The position numbers and the translations under genes are program-made. This document shows, piece by piece, positions 34,317-42,829 of a stretch of DNA of 64,000 nucleotides; within the stretch, counting starts at the first letter, position 1, and each line of letters begins with the position of its first letter. Under the pieces are notes generated by a model. It saw only the letters and a list, made by a program, of their open reading frames with translations. It was not told the DNA's origin and ran no database searches. The DNA lies in NCBI RefSeq assembly GCF_002929275.1, contig NZ_PJIK01000012.1:62001-126000 (forward strand). Direction: 5' to 3'. The DNA is from Arthrobacter sp. ZGTC131 (GTDB taxonomy: Bacteria; Actinomycetota; Actinomycetes; Actinomycetales; Micrococcaceae).

Positions 34317-34715
34317 ATGACCTCTGCTAACTCCCAGTCCATGAAGCCGGCCACCGTTGCCAAGAAGCTTGGCATCTACCTGCCCGCAACACCCCAGGAG
34401 TTCCAGGATTCAACAATCACCCGCGCAGAGTTCGCCGAGCTCCAGGCCAATCCGCCGGAGTGGCTGGCCGAGCTGCGCCGCAACGGCCCGCACCCCCGCC
34501 CTGTGGTGGCGCAGAAGCTCAACGTCTCCATCAGCGGCCTTGCCCGCGGCGGTGTCGAAGAGGCGCTGACGACGGCGGAAATCACCGCGCTGCTGCAGGC
34601 TCCCCCTGCCTGGCTTGTCGCCGAGCGCTCCACGCACGCAGCGGTGCGCGCCGAGGCGCAGCGGGTCAAGGACGAGGCCGCCAAGAAGGACGCGAAGAAG
34701 GCCCGCCAGGACTAG
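34317..34715 (+). CDS. DUF5997 family protein
   Basis: A 132-residue protein found almost only in actinobacteria. The family is recognised by KPATVAKKLGIYLPATPQEF (about 9-28), LQANPPEWLAELRRNGPHPR, PVVAQKLNVSISGLARGGV and LLQAPPAWLVAERS. The KLNVSISGLARGG segment looks like a helix-turn-helix, so a DNA-binding role together with the divergent HTH-less LysR protein is attractive. The C-terminal 25 residues are Lys/Ala-rich and probably disordered. No enzymatic motif. Function unknown. Confidence 0.9.
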   Translation: MTSANSQSMKPATVAKKLGIYLPATPQEFQDSTITRAEFAELQANPPEWLAELRRNGPHPRPVVAQKLNVSISGLARGGVEEALTTAEITALLQAPPAWLVAERSTHAAVRAEAQRVKDEAAKKDAKKARQD

Positions 34716-35069
34716 CACGTCCGGCTACGCCGGCGCCAAGGCAGCGCGGACCCCGTCCAGCCCTTGGAGAAACCCGGATTCCTGATCCCCCAGCCTTAGG
34801 GGAAAGACATCCCCCATGGGGGTTACTGTCCCCTCACGGGACTCCCGTCCCGCAGGGACTGGCCCCGGCCTCCCCTGCCTGCCGTCGCGGCGAATGGGCG
34901 GTTGAGTCATCGCGCCCATTCCCCCTCCATCTGGGGGACCAGGGGTGCTTCCAAATGGGTGGCCGGGGGCGGCTGGCCTCTCCGGGACGTACAGCGTTTC
35001 CCCAAGGGGACCTATTGATTCTGTGATTGTGCGTGAAGGTATCGCGCACCTCGGATCGATGAGGTCATC
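34716..35069. other. Gene-free 5' region of the large secreted protein
   Basis: 354 bases with no supportable gene. It is rich in short self-complementary G/C runs (CCCCCATGGGGG at 34811-34822, CGGGACTCCCGTCCCGCAGGGAC, CCCCAAGGGG near 35006), which would fold strongly as RNA. I could not match it to a known riboswitch class or find a clean intrinsic terminator for the DUF5997 gene. It probably holds the promoter and a structured leader for the gene at 35070. Confidence 0.5.
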
Positions 35070-37346
35070 ATGAAATCAGCACAGTACGAGCCGGGAGCGC
35101 ACACTTTCCGCCCTCCCGGCGCCCGCAGGGCCGGAATCATTGCCACCGTTTCGGCCGTCATCTGCTCCACGTCCATGTTCGCCATTCCGGCTGCCAATGC
35201 GGCCGTGCCTTCCTTCCCGGACAACATCGTGGTCTTTCCAGACCGCGACTTTGTGACCATTGAGGGGTACCAGGACCACCTCGGCGAAACAGCAACGGTT
35301 GAGGTCACCCGGCCGGGCATCGGAGTCGTCGGCTCCGCCAAGTCCCTGGTCGCGGCGGGCGATGTGGCGTTCGAAATCAACCACCCGGGCGGCGTCTGCT
35401 GGGGTGCCGATACCGGACTCAATGTCACTCCCGATATCCTTCCCGGCGACGTCGTCTCAATAAAGTTCGGCAGCACGGTCGCCGGTGAAACCAAGGTCCA
35501 GGACACCTACGTGAAGGGCGCAACCACAATCAGCGGCACCACCGTCACGGTCAAGGGGCATGTCGGAACCGGCGTCAACCGTAACCAGATGGAACAGCGC
35601 ATCATTGAGCCGGCCCTCAAGGACACCGCGGTTTCGCGCCGCGACATCCGCGCAGTTCCCGGGCCCCTGACCCCGGCTGACAAGGGCGGATACTCGTCAG
35701 CCCTGGAGTTTGACACCGACGGCCCCAACACTTTCACCGCCACCTACGTATTCGACGACGCCGCAACCGCGCAAATGGCAGCGGCGGCCGGCGGTGCACG
35801 CGCCATGGCCTGGGAAGCTGAGGACGTGGACGCCAACCGCCAGGGCCTGACCATTGCCGAGTTCGGCGAGCCCGGCGGCCCCGGCATGGGCGGCTGCCCC
35901 AACGGCCCCCGCCAGTCCGGCCCCGCGGCTCCCACCAACATCACCGCCGCCAAAACTTCCGCCGGCCTCAAGTTGAACTGGACCCCGGCCGCAGCCATCC
36001 CCGGCACGCCGGCCATCACCGGCTACCGCGCCGTGGCCGTGGGCAAGACGTGGAGCAACAACGAAACGGTGGAAATCGGCAAGCGGATCTCCGGCCAGGG
36101 CGCCACCGGCACCACCATCACCGGGCTCTCCGGCACCGAAGAGTACGACGTCTACGTGGTTGGCGTGAGCAGCTCCGGAGAGACCTTCCCGGCAGCGCAT
36201 GCAGTTCCGCAGACCGACACCACCGCCCCCACGGTGACCGCCTCGCCCAACGGCGCTACGTCCCCCACCGCCCAGAAGGTGACGCTCACCACCGGCGAAT
36301 CGGGTGCGCAGATCTACTACACCCTCGACGGGTCCGAGATCTTCCTGGCGGGCGGTGTCCTCTCCGACAAGGCAGTGCTCTACAAGGGTCCGATGGACGT
36401 CGCACAGACCAGCACCCTGAAATACGCGGCCATTGATCCCTCCGGCAACAGGTCCGAGACCGGAGTAGCCACGTTCACCATCACCAACGATCCCGTGCCT
36501 GCAGCGCCGGTCTTCTCCGCCGCTACGGTGGGCCAAGGGACGGCAAGCCTGACCTGGACCGCACCTGACCCGGGCGCGGCGGGCCTGACCATCACGGGCT
36601 ACACGATTCAGGCCTACACCGGAACCACCCCGTTCGGCGCCCCCAAGACGGTGGCCGGCAACGTCACCAGCCTGGTCTATGCCGGCCTCAATGGTGACAC
36701 CGCCTACCAGTTCACTGTCAGGGCCAGCAACACCAACGGCATGGGACCCGAATCCGCCAAGTCCTCTCCCGTGACGGTCCAGGGTGCCCTGGTGGCCATG
36801 GCCGGCCCGGATCAGACCGTCGCACGCCGTACCACCGCCACCAACGTCACGTTGGACGGCACCGGCTCCACCGCCGGCGCCACCTACCGGTGGGAGCAGA
36901 TCCCGGCAACCGGCCACGACGCCGTCACCCTGAACGGTGCGAACACCCCGAAGCCCACGTTCAGCCTGCCAGTCTTCAAGTACCCGATGACCAACAGCCC
37001 GCTCACTTTCAGGTTGACGGTCACCATGGGCACCGAATCCCGGACCGACGATGTCAAGGTAACCCCCCTGCCGGACCGGGTGACGGTCACCGCCCAGTGG
37101 AAGAGCGGCGACTTCCGGATCTCCGGCACCGGCTCCCTCGTTGGAAGCACCGTAACGGTCCGCGCAGGCGGCCCGACCGGCAGGCTTCTGGGTACGGTAG
37201 CTGTTACGGCCGCAGCGGCACCTGCCACGGGAGGCGTCTACTCCCTGCGGCTCCGCAACGCAGCCGCAGGCACCAACCCCGGCACGGTCTGGGTTGAGTC
37301 CACCGGAGGGGGCATCGCGGGACCCACCACCGTAACCAACAAATAG
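35070..37346 (+). CDS. Large secreted multidomain protein with fibronectin type III domains
   Basis: A 758-residue exported protein. The signal peptide ends about residue 45 (MFAIPAANAA). A unique N-terminal domain (46-285) carries the Cys-containing GGCPNGPRQ at its end. Then follow a first FnIII domain (about 287-388), a CHB_HEX_C-type beta domain (about 390-475; YYTLDGSEIFLAGG, then LKYAAIDPSGNRS), a second FnIII (about 480-570; ASLTWTAPDPGAAGLTITGY), a PKD-like domain (about 575-672; AGPDQTVARRTTATNVTLDG) and a final beta domain. There is no LPXTG or C-terminal helix, so it is released or held non-covalently. No catalytic domain is recognised. GAGG precedes the ATG; a terminator follows. 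Confidence 0.88.
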   Translation: MKSAQYEPGAHTFRPPGARRAGIIATVSAVICSTSMFAIPAANAAVPSFPDNIVVFPDRDFVTIEGYQDHLGETATVEVTRPGIGVVGSAKSLVAAGDVAFEINHPGGVCWGADTGLNVTPDILPGDVVSIKFGSTVAGETKVQDTYVKGATTISGTTVTVKGHVGTGVNRNQMEQRIIEPALKDTAVSRRDIRAVPGPLTPADKGGYSSALEFDTDGPNTFTATYVFDDAATAQMAAAAGGARAMAWEAEDVDANRQGLTIAEFGEPGGPGMGGCPNGPRQSGPAAPTNITAAKTSAGLKLNWTPAAAIPGTPAITGYRAVAVGKTWSNNETVEIGKRISGQGATGTTITGLSGTEEYDVYVVGVSSSGETFPAAHAVPQTDTTAPTVTASPNGATSPTAQKVTLTTGESGAQIYYTLDGSEIFLAGGVLSDKAVLYKGPMDVAQTSTLKYAAIDPSGNRSETGVATFTITNDPVPAAPVFSAATVGQGTASLTWTAPDPGAAGLTITGYTIQAYTGTTPFGAPKTVAGNVTSLVYAGLNGDTAYQFTVRASNTNGMGPESAKSSPVTVQGALVAMAGPDQTVARRTTATNVTLDGTGSTAGATYRWEQIPATGHDAVTLNGANTPKPTFSLPVFKYPMTNSPLTFRLTVTMGTESRTDDVKVTPLPDRVTVTAQWKSGDFRISGTGSLVGSTVTVRAGGPTGRLLGTVAVTAAAAPATGGVYSLRLRNAAAGTNPGTVWVESTGGGIAGPTTVTNK

Positions 37347-37409
37347 GAAACCACACGCGGCCTCAACGATCACGGTGACGCTGCAGTAATCGAGGCAATT
37401 TCGCCACCA

Positions 37410-37454
37410 GTCCGGTGGCTGCCGGCACCGCGCCGGCAGCCACCGGACTTCGTT
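37410..37454. terminator. Strong bidirectional intrinsic terminator
   Basis: A perfect 17-bp stem (37410-37426 with 37432-37448) with loop ACCGC, followed by TTCGTT on the plus strand. It separates the converging secreted-protein and UspA genes. Confidence 0.85.
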
Positions 37455-37477
37455 GTCCAGGTATGACGGAACGGCCA

Positions 37478-37954
37478 TCAGCCGTCGTACGGGATGATGA
37501 GGACGGGCAGCCGCTGCTGACGGAGCAGGGCCGCGTAGACCGGTCCCTCGATCAGCCGGTCCAGCCAGGCGATAACGCCTGACCGGCGGCAGCCCACGAT
37601 GAACATCGATGCGCCGGCGCTCTCGGCAAGGCGGCCGAGCGCGGGCGAAATGTCACCGTTCAGTACCCGGAAGGACCAGCCCTCTCCGGGCTGGCCGAGA
37701 ATGGCTTCCAGGCTCAGCAGCAGCTGCCCGGCCGGAAAATCGGCCTCCTCGTTGACGGCAGGGTCCATGGAATGGGCAGTCCGGAGCTCTTCAGCCTCCC
37801 ACTCGGTCAGGTAGCTGGCCGGATCGACAAAAGCGCACACCAGATGCAGGCCAAGATCCGCGGCGAAGTCGGCGGCCCTCCGGACCAGGAGCTCCGGGAA
37901 CCCCCAGCTGACGCCAAGCACGATCGGCCCGTCCGGCCACCCCGCCTCAGGCAA
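37478..37954 (-). CDS. Universal stress protein (UspA-like, single domain)
   Basis: A 158-residue UspA-fold protein. It has the first strand GPIVLGVSWGFPELLVRRAADFA, a middle helix/strand region and the C-terminal GASMFIVGCRRSGVIAWLDRLI followed by RQQRLPVLIIPYDG. The ATP-binding G-x2-G-x9-GS motif is degenerate (GCRRSG...), so nucleotide binding is doubtful. The start appears to be TTG 37954, since no ATG or GTG precedes the domain; it overlaps a 24-codon upstream ORF. It is downstream of the DeoR gene on the same strand. Confidence 0.75.
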   Translation of the reverse strand: MPEAGWPDGPIVLGVSWGFPELLVRRAADFAADLGLHLVCAFVDPASYLTEWEAEELRTAHSMDPAVNEEADFPAGQLLLSLEAILGQPGEGWSFRVLNGDISPALGRLAESAGASMFIVGCRRSGVIAWLDRLIEGPVYAALLRQQRLPVLIIPYDG

Positions 37955-38021
37955 GGGTCCGCCCGCCTTCGGTAAGCCGCAGCTGCGGTTCGTACTGCCG
38001 CGGAACGGGAACGACGTCCAT
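37947..38021 (-). CDS. Possible 24-residue ORF overlapping the UspA start
   Basis: An ATG at 38021 gives 24 codons (MDVVPVPRQYEPQLRLTEGG, then RTLA) with TGA at 37949-37947, just past the TTG of the UspA-like gene. The composition is protein-like, and the same frame is open 35 codons further upstream without a start. Overlap would allow coupled translation. It may equally be the degenerate tail of a lost gene. Confidence 0.25.
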   Translation of the reverse strand: MDVVPVPRQYEPQLRLTEGGRTLA

Positions 38022-38074
38022 GGGCGTCAGAATATCCGCCCGGGCCTTGGGCGGCGAGCGCTGGCTCAGTACGC

Positions 38075-38860
38075 CTAAGCCGTTGCCTTGCTGTCAATCG
38101 GCACCAGCTCAACCTGGACACCGGCGTTCCTGAAGAGTGCCACCTGGCCCGGGTCGGCGTCGGCGTCGGTGACGAGGGTCCACGGCAGCGGAATCTTGGC
38201 CCAGGCGTGGAACGGCCGCTTGCCGAGCTTGCTGGAGTCAGCGAGGACGTAGACGGCGTCGCCACGGCGTGCCATGAGCTCCTTTAGCCTGGTCTGGGAG
38301 TGGTCCGCCTCGCACAGCCCGTCATCGGCTGTCACCGCATCCGCACCCAGGAATACGCGGTCGAAGCTCATGCGTTCCAGGGCGGCTTCGGCAAGCGGGC
38401 CCACGAACGTCTGGCTGACACCGCGGAGCCGGCCCCCGAGGCAGTCCACCTGGATGCCCGGCGAGTCCGCCAGTTCCTGCAGGGTGTTGATGCCCGGCGT
38501 GGTGACCGAAAGGTTTTCCCGCCCGCGCAGCGCGTGCGCCAGCGCGCCAACGGTGGAACCGCCGTCGAGCAGGATGTTCTCGCCGCCCTTGACCTCTGAG
38601 GCGGCCCAGGCCGCGATGGCCTGCTTCTGTTCGAATGCCTGGCCGGTGCGCTGCCGCAGGGACGGTTCGGGGTGGGCGCCGAGCGCCACCGCGCCGCCGT
38701 AGGTCCTGGCGAGCTTCCCCTGCTCATTCAGCTGGGCGAGGTCCCGGCGGATGGTGGACGCCGTGACCTGGAAATGCCGCGACAGTTCCTCCACCGACGC
38801 CAGCCCTGTGGTGACGGCGAGGTGGTAGATCTCTTCGCGCCTGGTCTTGGCGGTGGTCAT
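38075..38860 (-). CDS. DeoR-family transcriptional regulator
   Basis: A 261-residue repressor of sugar catabolism. The N-terminal HTH is TRREEIYHLAVTTGLASVEELSRHF, then QVTASTIRRDLAQLNEQGKLARTYGGA (about 6-57). The sensor domain is of the phosphosugar-isomerase type: LLDGGSTVGALAHAL (about 97-111), VDCLGGRLRGVSQTFVGPLAEAAL and FLGADAVTADDGLCEADHSQTRLKELM. The ligand is normally a phosphorylated sugar. It lies 96 bases beyond the 3' end of the SDR gene, same strand, so it is the likely regulator of the large ABC/BNR operon (38.9-48.2 kb). Confidence 0.93.
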   Translation of the reverse strand: MTTAKTRREEIYHLAVTTGLASVEELSRHFQVTASTIRRDLAQLNEQGKLARTYGGAVALGAHPEPSLRQRTGQAFEQKQAIAAWAASEVKGGENILLDGGSTVGALAHALRGRENLSVTTPGINTLQELADSPGIQVDCLGGRLRGVSQTFVGPLAEAALERMSFDRVFLGADAVTADDGLCEADHSQTRLKELMARRGDAVYVLADSSKLGKRPFHAWAKIPLPWTLVTDADADPGQVALFRNAGVQVELVPIDSKATA

Positions 38861-38956
38861 CCCTGGTTCTCCTTCGGCAGCTGATGCCGCATCCTGATCC
38901 GCGTCCTGCGGGCCATCACGCTGCCCTCATCGTATTTGCCCGCCGGCCGTATCCGC

Positions 38957-39646
38957 TCACAGGGACGCGCCGCCGCAGATGACGTAGTTCTGCCCGGTGA
39001 TGGACTTCCCGTGCGGCCCCAGCAGGAAACCGGCCAGCGCCGCCACGTCCTCCGGGTCCACCAGGCGGCCCAGCGCCGGCAGTTTCGGCGGAGTGGCCGC
39101 CCGCCCGGGATCGGCCAGCATGGGGGTGTCCGTGGGCCCGGGCGAGAGGACGTTGACCGTGATGCCGCGGGGCGCAAGCTCCTGGGCCCAGGTCCTGCCC
39201 ATGCCCAGCAGCGCGGCCTTGGTGGCCGCATACTGGCTCTTGCCCGGGGACCCGGTCGACGTCCGGCTGCCGATCAGGAGGACCCTCGCGCCGTCGGGCA
39301 TCCTCGGGACCAGGGCGTTGGCCAGGGCGCTGGCAGCGGCCACGTGGACCGTGAACATCCCGGCGAGCGCCTCCGGATCCAGCTCGCCCAGGACGGCGGT
39401 CCGCTGGAACCCCGCGGCGTGCACCAGGGCGTCGGCCGGGCCGACGTCGGCGACCGCTTCCGGCAGCGACGCCGGATCGGACAGGTCAGCACGCAGCCAC
39501 TGAAAGCCCGGCCCCAGCGCGGTTTCGCCACGGCTCAGCCCCGTCACCGACCAGCCGTCCGCCAGCAGCCTCTCGGCGATGGCCTTGCCGATGCCCGAGC
39601 TGCAGCCGGTGACCACGGCGTGCCGCGCTGCCTGCGGAATGGTCAC
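38957..39646 (-). CDS. SDR-family dehydrogenase of the BNR/ABC operon
   Basis: A 229-residue classical short-chain dehydrogenase. The NAD(P) site is VVTGCSSGIGKAIAERL (about 10-26), the NAAG-like motif is VHAAGFQRTAV, and the catalytic Ser is in IGSRTSTGSPGKSQYAATKAAL with Tyr and Lys in YAATK. The coenzyme/substrate loop is LSPGPTDTPML. Oxidises or reduces a sugar or sugar acid by inference from context. The GTG at 39646 overlaps the stop of the BNR gene (GTGA), so translation is coupled. A much longer frame exists upstream on this strand but is a shadow of the BNR gene. Confidence 0.92.
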   Translation of the reverse strand: MTIPQAARHAVVTGCSSGIGKAIAERLLADGWSVTGLSRGETALGPGFQWLRADLSDPASLPEAVADVGPADALVHAAGFQRTAVLGELDPEALAGMFTVHVAAASALANALVPRMPDGARVLLIGSRTSTGSPGKSQYAATKAALLGMGRTWAQELAPRGITVNVLSPGPTDTPMLADPGRAATPPKLPALGRLVDPEDVAALAGFLLGPHGKSITGQNYVICGGASL

Positions 39647-40941
39647 GCGTCCCCGCCGGGGGTGGTGCTGCCCTCGTAGGCCCACTGCGGGTCCACGCGC
39701 ACGTACTTGATGGCCTGGCGGAAGTACGTGTAGGCGATGTTCAACGCGCCGTCCGGACCCTGGTGGATGGACGGGTAGGAGTACTCGCGGTTCAGGCCGT
39801 CCCGGGAGTTGTTGGAGAGGCAGTAGCCGTCCCCGACGTCGAGGTTCCGCCGGATGGGCCAGCTGCGGCCCGAGTCCTCCGAGATCGCCAGCGTCATCGG
39901 CGAGCGGGGCGTGCCCCAGAAGGCGCGGCGTTCTGCGCCGTCGCCGGAACCCGCAACGCCCGCCGGCGCAGCCGGTTCGGTAATCTGCCCCTGTTCCTCG
40001 GCCAGGCCGTCGTCGTCGATCTCGTCGTAGAGCGAGAGCCGCCGCTCGGTGTTCTCCTCTGCGCGGCTGTGGTTGTAGACCAACGCCAGCCGGCCGTCGG
40101 CGAGCGCCGTGAACTGGATGGAGGAGTTGTTGTTGGGCAGCTCGGTGGGGACGGGCTCGCTCCAGGTGGTGCCGTCGTCGGTGGACAGCGATTCGTAGAT
40201 CGAGTCGGCCCAGCGGCTGCGGAACAGTGCCAGCAGCGAGCCGTCGGCCACCGGCTGGATGTTCATGTGGACGCAGCCCCGGCTGCCCGGCAGGACGTAC
40301 TCGCTCCAGGTGGCGCCGCCGTCGTCGGAAACCATCACGGCACTGTCGTCGCTGTTGCCCACCCACTTTTCGCCGGGCGTGGTGATGCAGCGGAAGATCG
40401 GGATGATCAGGCGGCCGGACGGCAGCACTACGGGCAGCTGCCGGACGAACACGCCGCCGGTTTCGTTGGCCGCGAAGAGCGTCTCCACGGGCCCCCAGGT
40501 CCGGCCGGAGTCCGTTGACGTCCGACGGCGGACCTCGGCGGTGTCCTGATTGCCCGCCTTCTGCGCGGTGTAGAGCAGCCACAGCTGGCTGTCCAGACCT
40601 GAAGCGTCCGGGGCGGTGAAGAGGATAGGGTTCTGCTCGGACCGGGTGCCGTCGTCGGAGAGCTGCTCCGCCGGGGACCACTGCGTGTTCCCGGGCACCA
40701 GGGTGGAGAACCAGATGGAGATGTCCGGCACGCCCTCCTGGGTTCCGCCGAACCAGACGCAGCCGAGCCGTCCGTCCGGCAGCGTCAGGAGGTTGGCGGC
40801 GTGGCTCTGCACGGTGGGCGCAGGCAGGTACGCGAAGTCCGCGCCGTCGGCGTGCTTCAAGGCGCCGTCCGGGGTGATGGAGCCGTAGCCGGTGCTATCC
40901 GTTGTGGAGGTGGGCGTGGGCGTCGTGGGGTTGGTGGACAC
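39643..40941 (-). CDS. Cytosolic BNR-repeat (sialidase-fold) protein
   Basis: A 432-residue six-bladed propeller of the BNR_2 'sialidase family'. The opening block is SHAANLLTLPDGRLGCVWFGG (about 47-67). Four Asp-box-like turns follow: STDSGRTWG, SDDGGATWS, STDDGTTWS and SEDSGRSWP. The closing is SYPSIHQGPDGALNIAYTY. The N-terminus is a Thr/Pro-rich tail, not a signal peptide, so the protein stays inside the cell. The FRIP/YRIP arginine motif of true sialidases is absent, which argues against sialic acid. It is embedded between an aldolase and an SDR gene, downstream of an importer, so it probably processes an imported glycan fragment by hydrolysis, elimination or isomerisation. Confidence 0.85.
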   Translation of the reverse strand: MSTNPTTPTPTSTTDSTGYGSITPDGALKHADGADFAYLPAPTVQSHAANLLTLPDGRLGCVWFGGTQEGVPDISIWFSTLVPGNTQWSPAEQLSDDGTRSEQNPILFTAPDASGLDSQLWLLYTAQKAGNQDTAEVRRRTSTDSGRTWGPVETLFAANETGGVFVRQLPVVLPSGRLIIPIFRCITTPGEKWVGNSDDSAVMVSDDGGATWSEYVLPGSRGCVHMNIQPVADGSLLALFRSRWADSIYESLSTDDGTTWSEPVPTELPNNNSSIQFTALADGRLALVYNHSRAEENTERRLSLYDEIDDDGLAEEQGQITEPAAPAGVAGSGDGAERRAFWGTPRSPMTLAISEDSGRSWPIRRNLDVGDGYCLSNNSRDGLNREYSYPSIHQGPDGALNIAYTYFRQAIKYVRVDPQWAYEGSTTPGGDA

Positions 40942-40945
40942 GGAA

Positions 40946-41722
40946 TCAGTCCTTTGCGGTTGCGGCGGCCAGGTGCGCCTTGGCGGCCAGTTCCAGGTGG
41001 GTCAGGTCCGAGGCCACCGTGGTGAACGTGTAGCCCTGGCGGAGCCGCTGGGCGGCGATGTCGCCGGAAGCGGTGTGGATGCCCGCGGCCACGCCTGCGG
41101 AGGCCGCTGCTTCGGCGACCGCCTCCAGCGCGGCGTTGAACTCGCTTTCGATGGCGGGGTCACCCGGGAAGGCACCGCCTACGGCGATCGCCAGGTCCGA
41201 GGGGCCCACGTAGACGCCGTCGAGCCCCGGCGTCGCGCAGATCTCCTTGACGTTTTTCAGGCCGTCCGGCGTCTCGATCATCGCGAACACCAGGGTGGCG
41301 GCGTTGGCGTCGGCCGGTACCGGGCCGATCCGGAGGGCGGAGCGCATGGGCCCGTACGAGCGGCCGCCCATCGGCGGGTACTTCGCGGCGGCCACGGCCG
41401 CGGCGGCGTCCTCTGCCGTGTTCACGAGCGGCACGATGATGCCGACGGCGCCGGCGTCCAGGGCCTTGCCGATGGCGGTCAGGTTGTTGTCCTCAACGCG
41501 CACCATGCCGACGGCGGTGTGCCCGGCGTCGATGGCGATCAGACCGTTGAGGATCCCCGAATAGCCCAGCAGTCCGTGCTGCGCATCCAAGGCGACGTAG
41601 TCGTAGCCCAGGCGGCCTATGCGCTCCGTGGCCACGGCCGCGTCCAGCACGGCCCAGTATCCGACGGCCTGCTCGCGGGCGCGGATCTTGCGGGCGAATT
41701 CGAGGGCCAGGTCCGATGTCAT
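40946..41722 (-). CDS. HpcH/HpaI-family class II aldolase
   Basis: A 258-residue pyruvate-type, metal-dependent aldolase that splits 2-keto-3-deoxy (sugar) acids. The signature blocks are YDYVALDAQHGLLGY (base His), GMVRVEDNNLTAIGKALDAGAVGIIVPLV, PPMGGRSYGP, VFAMIETPDGLKNV (metal Glu) and LDGVYVGPSDLAIAVG (metal Asp). Lengths and motifs fit 4-hydroxy-2-oxo-heptanedioate or 2-keto-3-deoxy-L-rhamnonate aldolases. It precedes the BNR gene by 4 bases and follows the AKR gene by 60 bases in the same operon, so it likely acts on the catabolite the operon makes. Confidence 0.92.
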   Translation of the reverse strand: MTSDLALEFARKIRAREQAVGYWAVLDAAVATERIGRLGYDYVALDAQHGLLGYSGILNGLIAIDAGHTAVGMVRVEDNNLTAIGKALDAGAVGIIVPLVNTAEDAAAAVAAAKYPPMGGRSYGPMRSALRIGPVPADANAATLVFAMIETPDGLKNVKEICATPGLDGVYVGPSDLAIAVGGAFPGDPAIESEFNAALEAVAEAAASAGVAAGIHTASGDIAAQRLRQGYTFTTVASDLTHLELAAKAHLAAATAKD

Positions 41723-41782
41723 CTTTTTCTACCTTCAGTCGTGTTGTGGGCCGCTTATGGTGTGCGGCTGGTCTGGGTCAGG

Positions 41783-42772
41783 TCAGCGGTTGTAGGCGGG
41801 CATGGGGCCCCGGAGCCCGGCTCCGATGGCGTCGCACGCAGCGGTGGCGTCGGCGGGCAGGGGGCCCTTGGCCACGGCCGCGATGTTGGCCTGCAGCTGC
41901 TCCACCTTGGAGCCGCCCAGCAGCATCGACCCGACGCCGTCGCGGTAGGCGAGCCAGCGCAGCGAGAGCTCCACCAGGCCGATTCCGGCGTCTGCAGCGA
42001 TGCCGGCGAGGCCCGTGACGGCCTCGAACAGCTGCTTGTCCCAGTAGCGCTGCGTGTACATGGCGGCAAGCTTGGAGTCCCCGAAGCGGCCCTCGGAGGG
42101 CTTGGACTCGAAGCTGTGCTTTCCGGTGAGCAGCCCGCCGCCTAGCGGGTTGTAGACCATGGTGTGGACATCGTGGGTGGCGGCGAATTCAAGGTACTCC
42201 TCCTCGACGCGGCGGGCCACCAGGTTGTAGAGCTGCTGCGCCACCACCGGACGCGGCGCCCCGACTTCGCGGGCCACGTGGATGACGTCTGCGATCTGCC
42301 AGGCGGCGAAGTTGGACACGCCCAGGGCGCCGATCTTGCCCTCGGCGGCGAGTTCAGCCACGGTGGCCAGGGTGTCGCGCAGCGGCGTGGCCCGGTCCGG
42401 CTGGTGCAGGTAAAAGAGGTCGATGCTGTCCACGCCGAGGCGGCGCAGGCTGCCCTCGGCGCTCTTGCGCAGTCCCTGCGGCGAGAGGGGGGTGTGCTGG
42501 CCGTGGTCGGCGTGCGGCATGCCCGCCTTGGAGGCCAGGACGATGTCTTCGCGGCGGTCCTTGAGGAGCCGAGCGAGCATTTCCTCGGTGGCACCGCCCA
42601 CGTAGGCGTTGGCGGTGTCGATCGTGGTGATGCCGGCGGCGAGGGCCTCATCCACCATGCGGCCGGCGGTAGCCTCGTCGGCGGTGTCGCCGAATGTCAT
42701 GGTGCCTAGGACGAGGCGGGAGATGGGTAGCTTCAACCCGTCCACGGGAGTGCCTTCTGGCTGCTTGCTCAT
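41783..42772 (-). CDS. Aldo/keto reductase
   Basis: A 329-residue NADPH-dependent (beta/alpha)8-barrel oxidoreductase of the YajO/AKR11-12 type. Catalytic residues are Asp and Tyr in TIDTANAYVGGATEEMLARLL (about 49-69), Lys in DIVLASKAG and His in SIDLFYLHQPD. The cofactor loop is LRWLAYRDGVGSMLLGGSKVEQLQANI. The ATG at 42772 is preferred over the one 5 codons upstream because GAGGAACC precedes it at the right distance. It sits between the ABC ATPase and the aldolase; reduction or reversible oxidation of a sugar carbonyl is likely. Confidence 0.92.
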   Translation of the reverse strand: MSKQPEGTPVDGLKLPISRLVLGTMTFGDTADEATAGRMVDEALAAGITTIDTANAYVGGATEEMLARLLKDRREDIVLASKAGMPHADHGQHTPLSPQGLRKSAEGSLRRLGVDSIDLFYLHQPDRATPLRDTLATVAELAAEGKIGALGVSNFAAWQIADVIHVAREVGAPRPVVAQQLYNLVARRVEEEYLEFAATHDVHTMVYNPLGGGLLTGKHSFESKPSEGRFGDSKLAAMYTQRYWDKQLFEAVTGLAGIAADAGIGLVELSLRWLAYRDGVGSMLLGGSKVEQLQANIAAVAKGPLPADATAACDAIGAGLRGPMPAYNR

Positions 42773-42829
42773 GTGTTGGTTCCTCATGGTTGCAGTGTTT
42801 GGTTCAGTTCGGTTCAGTGCGGATTCGGG

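Noticed and set aside
39647-40681. Long upstream extension of the SDR frame, apparently a 574-residue protein
   Set aside because: The extra part is Arg/Pro-rich out-of-frame translation of the BNR gene on the same strand; the GTG at 39646 gives a normal SDR.
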